A DNA stretch of 64,000 bases, taken from assembly GCA_030407085.1 (NCBI GenBank), contig CM059586.1:91137501-91201500 (forward strand), in the 5' to 3' direction. The notes under the pieces are model-generated. The model was not told where the DNA came from, did not search any database, and saw only the letters and a program-made list of their open reading frames with translations. Origin of the DNA: Trichopria drosophilae. Taxonomy: Eukaryota; Arthropoda; Insecta; Hymenoptera; Diapriidae. The first letter of the stretch is position 1, and each line of letters starts with the position of its first letter. Below are positions 57,136-64,000 of the stretch, in pieces. The translations under genes were made by a program, and so were the position numbers.

Positions 57136-58309
57136 AGAGTCTTCTATGTGCATTACTGAGTTACTGTCAATAATAAAGCTCTTTTATAATCTACGAATGA
57201 ATATGAATAAAGAGTGATAATATATTTTAATATATTTTTAAATATCTCAAAAAAAAACTAAATAAAAAATGTATATTTTTCAAAGAGAAAACCAATTCCG
57301 TAAGATTCGTCCCCCTTTTTACGTAATTTTTGGGACGACAGGAAGTACTCCGAAATCTCAAACTGGATGCCACGTTTGTTATAATTACTATCGTCGAAAA
57401 GTCATCTCTTTAGTGGTTACAATAGCATAAGATCGTGATGTTTTGATAAAGCTTTTTTATGATTAAAATAATAAGCCGTTCATTAAAGAAATAGAAAACG
57501 TGTTGACTTTTGACACTGAGCTGATGTCATTTTAATGAATTTCAGTTGTATTTTTTTTTTTTTTTAATAAAAATGTAATTATATACGTATTTATACTGTT
57601 ATTATTTGAATTGTTATTATTATTTAATTTATACAAATTATATTGTTAACTTTATATTTTAAAAAGTAATTATATAAGAATTTTGTTTCGAATTTTGTTT
57701 CGAATTTTAACATTTCCAGGCGTCAAAAAAAAAAAAAAAAAACATAATGCGAAATGTGGAAAAGACCACAAAACACCCCAACGGATCCAGGAAGAAATTT
57801 AGAAGATCTGTCTGTAATTTGCATCGGAAATCCCAACACCAACGACGCGGAGGAAGAAGTCGTTCACAAAGAAATGTATTAAAACGAAACAACACCATGG
57901 AAATCAATCTCGAAATCTGTTGGTCTTGGGTCTTTCTTCAAGAACTTCTGCAGGGAAAATCTGAAAATCCACGGTTAGGAAATTTTACACAAAATTCCTC
58001 AGAAGGAGCAGAAAATCCAAAGAAGTGGCGCACTTGGAAGAAGTTTCTATGATATAATTGAAATTTTAATGTTATTTTTAAATCTCCACTAGAATTATAA
58101 AAATTGTACAAAATGTCTGGATTTATAAAAAATATAACCAATTTCCAAAATTTAATATGTTTTTAATGTAAATATTTTTTTTTTTAATTTGCATTTCACG
58201 TTTTATTTTACTTGTGGAGTTTTTAAGTAATTAAACATCTGGTTGGGACCCATTTTAACCGATTAAATTAGTTTTGTGTTGTCGAAAATTGCCGAAAATC
58301 ATGATGAAT
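57136..58309. other. AT-rich DNA with poly(A) run
   Basis: A run of 18 A at 57726-57743 follows an AG-ending pyrimidine stretch (ACATTTCCAG at 57711). The DNA after it is less AT-rich and has a 101-codon frame (57747-58052), but the run of A makes an exon unlikely. A retroposed scrap is possible. Confidence 0.35.
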
Positions 58310-58760
58310 GAGGTATTCACAAATGATAATTATTTGTTTATTCAAATTCTCTCTGCTTTCGACCGTCACACAATCAATTAATCGACATTTTTACGAGGAA
58401 ATGCAAAATTATAAATTGCAGAACCCATCTCGAAGCCGCCCTTTTAATTAAAAAAAATACCTGCGGAAGAAAGGGGTGACCAAAAATACGCGATTATTAC
58501 ATTTTGCAACGGTCAGTATCGCCCTTTTCAATGTTGAAAAAAAGGGATTCTTTCAAAAAAACGTTAAAAAGTCAGTATTTTTTCGAAAAAAAGATCATAA
58601 TTTTTTCTTTAAATTCATCGGCTTTTTCTGTCCACGAAATTGGAAAGAGGAGGTCTGAAACTATCAATCTTGACTTATTTCAATATTTTGTCAACGGCCT
58701 TTGCATCAAATTTCGTCCATTTTTTGGACTTTCGGAAAGAAAAGTGAAAATACTTAATAA
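58310..58760 (+). repeat. Diverged copy of the 53.0-53.45 kb segment
   Basis: Same order of blocks: CAACGGTCAGTATCGCC (58508) corresponds to CAGCGGTCAGAATCAGCC (53137), and TATCAATCTTGACTTATTTCAAT to TATCGACTTTGACTTATTTTAAT, with CCATCTCGAAGCCGCC in between. Open frames here follow the repeat, not a gene. Confidence 0.5.
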
Positions 58761-60282
58761 ATCGCCTAATTTATATGAATACTTACTTCACATCAATAAC
58801 ATACTTACATAAGCTTCGCAAATACTCACAACTCATTCGTAACAATAAAATCATCTGATAAATTTTCATCCTGAATTCCGATTGTACAAAGAAACTTGTG
58901 CTCTTTCAAATTTATGAAGTGTGACGTGCAGATTTTACATAGTCACTGTAGAAATCCCCTATGCACGGGTTCTTAAATCCGGATGCCGACATATGCATTT
59001 GATGCACCAACCTAGAAACGACGCTACTAAGAGATAAGAGACGATATCACAGCCTTGTATCAGGCTACTAAGTTCAGGGGCGTTGTAACGGTAGTGCCCG
59101 TGCGCGTTATTTTGCCCTTGATTCCTATCCAGCTCGATGTTGTGCTGATTATCTTTTAATATATACCAATTTACTAATAATGTCACGATGAACAAAGCTC
59201 TAAACGTGTGGTCAATTCACATTCTACAATAACAACAATACTTTCTAACTATTCCTTTTGTAAACTGTTTTTTGAATTCGATAAGTGAACTTTTTCTACT
59301 TAATTTCCTGATCAAATCATTTATATTAACAAATTTATTTCAATGAAAAAGGAATATTTGTTGATATTTATTTTAATAATTTTTATCAAACATATATTTG
59401 ATGATAGACGCCAGTAAGATTATTTAATACGATAGTTTTGAAACGAAGCTACGGCATAGTAAATAAATATACGTTTAGTATGTATCTAAAATAGACAAAT
59501 ATAAACTAAAAAAACTTAATTAGCCGGTTTACGCCGTATTACCGACACGGAACTGATAATTTAGTCGTTGAAATGTAAGTAATTACAAATGCAATATTAT
59601 TAATAGTTAGCACCCATTTAGCAGTAATATTAATAATACGTGTCTAGTGCATTTAATATACTCTCTAGATTTCTTTGAGAGAAAATTCACTCTTTATGGA
59701 GTGAAAATTGAGCTCCTTAAATGAAAAAAGGAATTCTCTCACCTTAAGAATGAATTTTCACTCCATGCAGAGTAAGTTTTCACATCATCTAAAGACTGGA
59801 TTTAACTCGTTAAGAGCGAGAATTAATAGTTGAAATTTCAGGTCAAGAAATTTTGGAGAGTATGAATGGAGTAGGGATTCTATGTTATTAATTTTTGTGA
59901 TTAAAGTCAAGATCCAAAAGAATCTTTATTTACTATAGTCTTGTTTTAATCGATGGTATTAGCCACATTCTAAAAAAGTTTTAAATTAAGGCCGAATAGA
60001 GGCTTAATTCAAGACGTAACAAAAATAAGAAGAAGTACTTTTACTCGAGATTGAGAATGATTAATGCGGTCAGAAGGTTTTTGTCTTCCTAGCAAGACTT
60101 TGATTTGTATATTTTTTTATCTAATCAATTGTCATATATTTTGTCACTTTTTCTTTATAAATAGCGGTGTGTGGTAGATAATTAAAATAAATAAATGGTA
60201 AACTTTCGAAAGGACTACGTTATCAGAAAACCAAATAAATAATAAACATGTATGTTAAAAATAATAATACAAATTTTTTTTA
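58761..60282. other. AT-rich DNA
   Basis: GAGTGAAAATT/AATTTTCACTCC words mirror each other at 59685-59770, a small inverted repeat. Otherwise no feature recognised. Confidence 0.4.
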
Positions 60283-60600
60283 CACTAACCTAACCTCCAA
60301 CCAAGGATAATCAAACCCACTTGAATTACCATAATTACCTTTAGTAACCATTATTACTGAAAATGCTGATGTGCACTGTGTTACAAATCAAATTCGTGTT
60401 GTTTAATCTTATGTTTAGATTTTATTTGCTAAGTTACGATTCGTTACTTAAATGCATACAACCTTTTTTAATGTGAATTTTGTGCTCTACTTTTTTCATT
60501 TAATAAAATTTAGAAATATAAAAAATCTGTTTTTGGCTATTTTTTAGATGTCGTCTTCAATATGGTCGACCGCTAATTTCTATTATAAATTATATTTGTC
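60283..60600. mobile_element. Fragment of the 2.5-kb fold-back repeat and its flank
   Basis: TAACCTAACCTCCAACCAAG..ATAATCAAACCCAC resembles the right arm at 2740-2782, and GTGCTCTACTTTTTTC..AAAAATCTGTTTTTGGC resembles 2963-3055, in the same order and orientation. Confidence 0.45.
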
Positions 60601-60699
60601 ACGGTCAGACTGTAAAACATCTTAGTGGTGCTGTGTCTCGCCTTTTGCTTATACATATCTAGTTAGTAAGTAAATTCTCCGACGTATATGGTGTATTCC

Positions 60700-60785
60700 T
60701 GATATCAAGAGGAGCGGGAGCTCCTCGCGCCAAGTTCTTATCAAACGCCCTAACCCATGTAATAACTGTATATCTATATATAGCG
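60700..60785 (+). mobile_element. SINE 3' fragment
   Basis: AGGAGCGGGAGCTCCTCGCGCCAAGTTCTTATCAAACGCC followed by CTAACCC and a TATATCTATATATA tail matches the 3' body of the SINE at 37982-38050. The tRNA-like head is missing. Confidence 0.65.
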
Positions 60786-61440
60786 CGCGGCGACCGCTAC
60801 TGTTTACAGCTCACATAGCCTTAGTGCATGTGCACTCAACATACTTTTCGTTTCCGTACTTTTCTGAGTAATATTTCCAAAATTTGGTTATGGCCAATAT
60901 TTTTTATTTTTTTTTATCTTTAATTTAAGCCTAGTCCGATTAAAATCGGTTCGGTAGGTCCTGAGATATGAATTATCAATTTTATCGGTCCCAAGATTTC
61001 ACGATCGAAAATTGTTCATCGGACGCTCAAATCATGCGACAGCCCTTTTACAGTGTCCACATAAAAAGGATGTCACTTGTGCGCCAACATGTATGTATAC
61101 AGTGTATACTACACACGCCCATATTCTCATGCGTGTGTTGAGTATATGGTTGGTATGTATATATGGTACATATGCGGTTTATGGGTATGCACGTATATAA
61201 ACACGTACCCACCGTACTGTCATCAAATCAATGGATGAAGGAGGTTAGGTTGCTGCACTGTTTGCTTCTACTAGAAGAAGATGCTAAACATTTTAATCAG
61301 ATAAGGATACATTTTTATTTTCATTCAAATAATTGTTTAATTTACAAGTGCAATGATTCTTTGTTAAAAAGTGTATACAATTCATTTCAGGTTGGCTGGA
61401 GAATACCGAGTATGTGAATATTTGATTAACGTTACTGTGA
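60786..61440. other. Mixed DNA with GTATGTATA-rich stretch
   Basis: An alternating purine-pyrimidine region (ATGTATGTATACAGTGTATA, 61090-61205) can form imperfect hairpins. No gene. Confidence 0.4.
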
Positions 61441-62330
61441 GATGACACAATTGAGATCCGTCTGAAAAGTAGGTTGGAGAACCTGCTTGGAATTTTGACA
61501 GCGGTCTGTGGCTTGATAGTATCCTTGCCAGTGAAAAAATAAAAATTTGTAGCTCCAGAATCTCTACAAAAACGTAAGTGAACTTTTTTCAATGAAATGT
61601 TGAAATGATCTTGTAAGTGTAGTTTATAATTTGCAAAAGAATTTTCGTAGTTGATTGCTAGTAAGAAATTGAAAAAGATTAGAAAAAGTGTTATAAGAAT
61701 TTAACGGTATTAAGAATTTAAATTATTTGTCGTAATGTCATGTATCATGTACAGAGAGCAGCAAATACTAGTGGTTTGTCTTTCCGACACAACTTGCTTG
61801 TGTCTAATAATATTTTGTTTTTAAATACAAGTATCCAAGTAAACAAGTAGTTCGTCTCTATACATCAGTGAGTTGTCTTCCAATATTAGCCAGTTGTCCT
61901 ACGACATGAGACAGTCAGATTTAGACATTAACCACTCATGTCGGATGACGACTGACTAATGCGTACAGACGAACTAGTTGTCTATAAAAACAAAACATTA
62001 TTAGACACAAGCAAGTTGTGTCGGAAAGACAAACCACTAGTATTTGCTGCTCTCTGTACATGATACATGACATTACGACAAATAATCTAAATTCTTAATA
62101 CCGTTGTTTACACTTTTTTAAAATCGTTTTCGATTCCTTTCCAGCAATCAACTACGAAGATTCTTTTGTAAATTATAAACTACACTTCCAAGATCATTAG
62201 TATCATAGTTCGTTCAGCTTCTATGTGTACACATTTGTAAGCATTTCTTAGCATTTTGAGTGTGAAATGCACTAGAAATGTATTTGCGATATATGATAGT
62301 AATAAAGAAAGTATCTAATAATATACTTGA
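61440..62330. mobile_element. Palindromic element, copy 1 (near-perfect 595-bp fold-back core)
   Basis: From about 61604 to 62198 the sequence is one long inverted repeat centred near 61901. GTACAGAGAGCAGCAAATACTAG and AGACACAAGCAAGTTGTGTC-type words appear in both arms, and the arms differ by few bases near the middle. The left flank (61480-61600: TGACAGCGGTCT..TTGTAGCTCC) resembles 62465-62560 in the next copy. No frame of note. Confidence 0.8.
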
Positions 62331-62392
62331 TTGTTACAGTCGATTTTCGATGATATGAAACAATTTAGATATGAAATAGTCCCTCTTGTTGC

Positions 62393-63243
62393 CTTCAATG
62401 CTCTTTACTACGAATAACTATTGAAGTGTAGCTGAGAATAGCTTGACGAGATTAGTGTGTTGACATCGGTTTTCTGACATCCTGCCTGTTGAAAAAGTAG
62501 ACATTTTGTAGCTTCTGTAAATTTATTGACAAGTAAGTAAACATTTTTGAAATGTAATCTTCCAGTGATCTTGGGAGTACATTTCTTTATTTAGAAAGTA
62601 ATCTCCATAATTGACTTATATAAGAAAGGAAAAAACTATTAGAAGCATGCATTACTTCTAATTATCGTATTAAGAATTTAAGGCTTTTTACGTAATGATA
62701 TATTCTGCTGTTATTTCAAACTCCAAAGTTCTTCCATCTTTGTCTATTTGCATTTTAAAAAATATTTTCTGTCATTTCAAGCATGAAGTGCACGTGCGAT
62801 AAAATTATGATACGCCACTATTCATATTGGAAATGTCTCCTAATATATTGATCTTCTACAGTCGAATTGTCAGGATTCCCATACAAGAAGTACAAATAGA
62901 TAAAGCTGGAAGAACTTGGGAGCTGGAAATAATAGCAATATATCATATTAGGATAAAAGATTTAAATTCTTAGTACAATTGCTCACAGTTTCTTCTAATC
63001 AGTTTTCCATTTCCTTTCTTCCATAAGTAAAGTACAGAGATTCTATTGTAAATTAAAAAACATACTCCAAAGATCACTGAACATTACATTTGACAAATGA
63101 TTAGTTACGTTTCAGTAATTTTTCAGAACTATCAAAAATTCAATTTTTTTCCAGCAAGGATTTCGTAGAAGTGCTGTTAAAACACCAAGTTCGCTAAGCT
63201 GTTCCCAGCTACACTTCAATAGTTTCTTATGGTAAAGAGCACC
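62393..63243. mobile_element. Palindromic element, copy 2, about 850 bp
   Basis: The left end GCTCTTTACTACGAATAACTATTGAAGTGTAGCTGAGAATAGCT and the right end AGCTGTTCCCAGCTACACTTCAATAGTTTC..GTAAAGAGC (63194-63240) are inverted. Inner arms share CCAGTGATCTTGG / AAAGATCACTG and GTATTAAGAATTTAA. More decayed than copy 1 and directly beside it. Confidence 0.75.
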
Positions 63244-63354
63244 GAATCCAACGACGAGGACTATTTCGTACTAAACTGGACCTGCCAGTGGAACCATGGC
63301 TACGTATCAACAATCGAGTGCAATAGACATGTGTATCGTTAGATAGTTTCTTTA

Positions 63355-63800
63355 TTAACCAATTGCGTCTCAGTGGGACAGACATCGTCCCACTTACATT
63401 TACATAGATTTTGCTGTTTTCTCGTGAAATTTAAGACCCATTTTAATCAAATCTTTTTCTGTTACTTATATAGACCCTAATAATTAGTAAAAAAATTGTT
63501 TCCCCCTTATTGCTAATAATGTAATTGTTATTAACAAAACAAGTTAAAAATATGAGTTTTTTCTCGAATCAATGCAGTTTTAAGAAAACCTCCCATTATT
63601 TTTTTCTGAAAAATTTTTCATAGAGATTTTTGGTATCGCTGACGAATACGGGGTTAGTTTTATGAAATTCAGAATGGCTGATCGGAAATGGCGGATAAAC
63701 ATTTTAAATATAACTGTATTTGAACGAAATTTGATACTCGAGTGTTTTCAGGGTCGCTGATTACGAATTCGAGGTTAGATTTGACTTTTACTCTAGACAA
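63355..63800 (+). mobile_element. TTAACC element start with subterminal palindrome and ATGGCGG units, cut by window end
   Basis: TTAA-CCAATTGCGTC at 63355, palindrome GTGGGACAGACATCGTCCCAC at 63373-63393, then about 63628-63790 two GGT(A/C)TCGCTGA..GAATACGGGGTTAG / GGTCGCTGATTACGAATTCG units with AGAATGGCTGATCGGAAATGG. Same theme as 13323-13874. Confidence 0.6.
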
Positions 63801-64000
63801 AATTAATGAAATATTTAATTCGGATTACACATTGGAAAAGAGGCCAAGTGCTGGGATTCGTTACGTCATAGAAGCTTCCAGGGCATCCAAGACACTGCAT
63901 AGAAGTTCTTCAGTCCGATTTTAAGTTTTTTTATCAGTCCTTTTTTATTTTTTTTAGTTTTTTAGTTTTTAAATTTTTAAATTTTAACATTTTTTAATAT
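63801..64000. other. End of window, AT-rich
   Basis: Probably still inside the TTAACC element. A poly(T) stretch lies at the very end. Confidence 0.3.

Overview
This window is AT-rich, non-coding eukaryotic DNA, most likely from an insect and probably a hymenopteran (ant or wasp). The reasons are scattered GGTTAGGTTAG words, short CpG-rich islands in a very AT-rich background, insect-type LINE, Penelope and SINE remnants, and dispersed repeats carrying ATGGCGGC words. The species cannot be named from sequence alone. No host protein-coding gene, functional tRNA gene, rRNA or CRISPR array could be supported. Nearly all open frames are under 110 codons, and the few longer ones are explained by GC-rich islands or by transposon remains.

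Two kinds of DNA alternate. (1) Seven GC/CpG-rich islands of about 0.4-1.2 kb (near 0.6-1.0, 6.2-7.4, 18.8-19.6, 26.8-27.6, 33.2-34.2, 43.1-43.8 and 51.1-51.8 kb) contain no convincing exon. They hold TAAT-type homeodomain-like words and are the best candidates for conserved cis-regulatory elements in a gene desert or a giant intron. (2) Everything between them is layered, decayed mobile DNA.

The mobile DNA includes three non-LTR (LINE) remnants with recognisable endonuclease or reverse-transcriptase motifs (1.0-2.0, 8.7-9.8 and 10.6-11.2 kb) plus an RT scrap at 40.8-41.05 kb. A Penelope-like element lies on the minus strand at 23.0-24.85 kb and is broken by a later insertion. tRNA-derived SINE pieces lie at 10.2-10.6, 37.86-38.05, 41.25-41.3, 50.45-50.6 and 60.7 kb. 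A hAT element with a perfect 8-bp target duplication lies at 39.02-40.06 kb. There are many fold-back (long inverted repeat) elements and MITEs.

The most striking theme is a set of fold-back elements whose ends read TTAA-CCC(N)TT, which suggests piggyBac-type TTAA target sites. Several carry a subterminal palindrome GGGAC-RTATA-GTCCC and about 120-bp tandem units built on a shared word set (GGTCGCTGATTACGAAT ... AAAATGGCGGCTCCAA). Two of them abut GC islands exactly. Other notable items are a 714-bp insertion flanked by a 13-bp duplication that contains a perfect 140-bp inverted repeat, two adjacent palindromic elements at 61.4-63.2 kb, and a short hairpin module present at 30.0 and 49.4 kb with one compensatory base-pair change.
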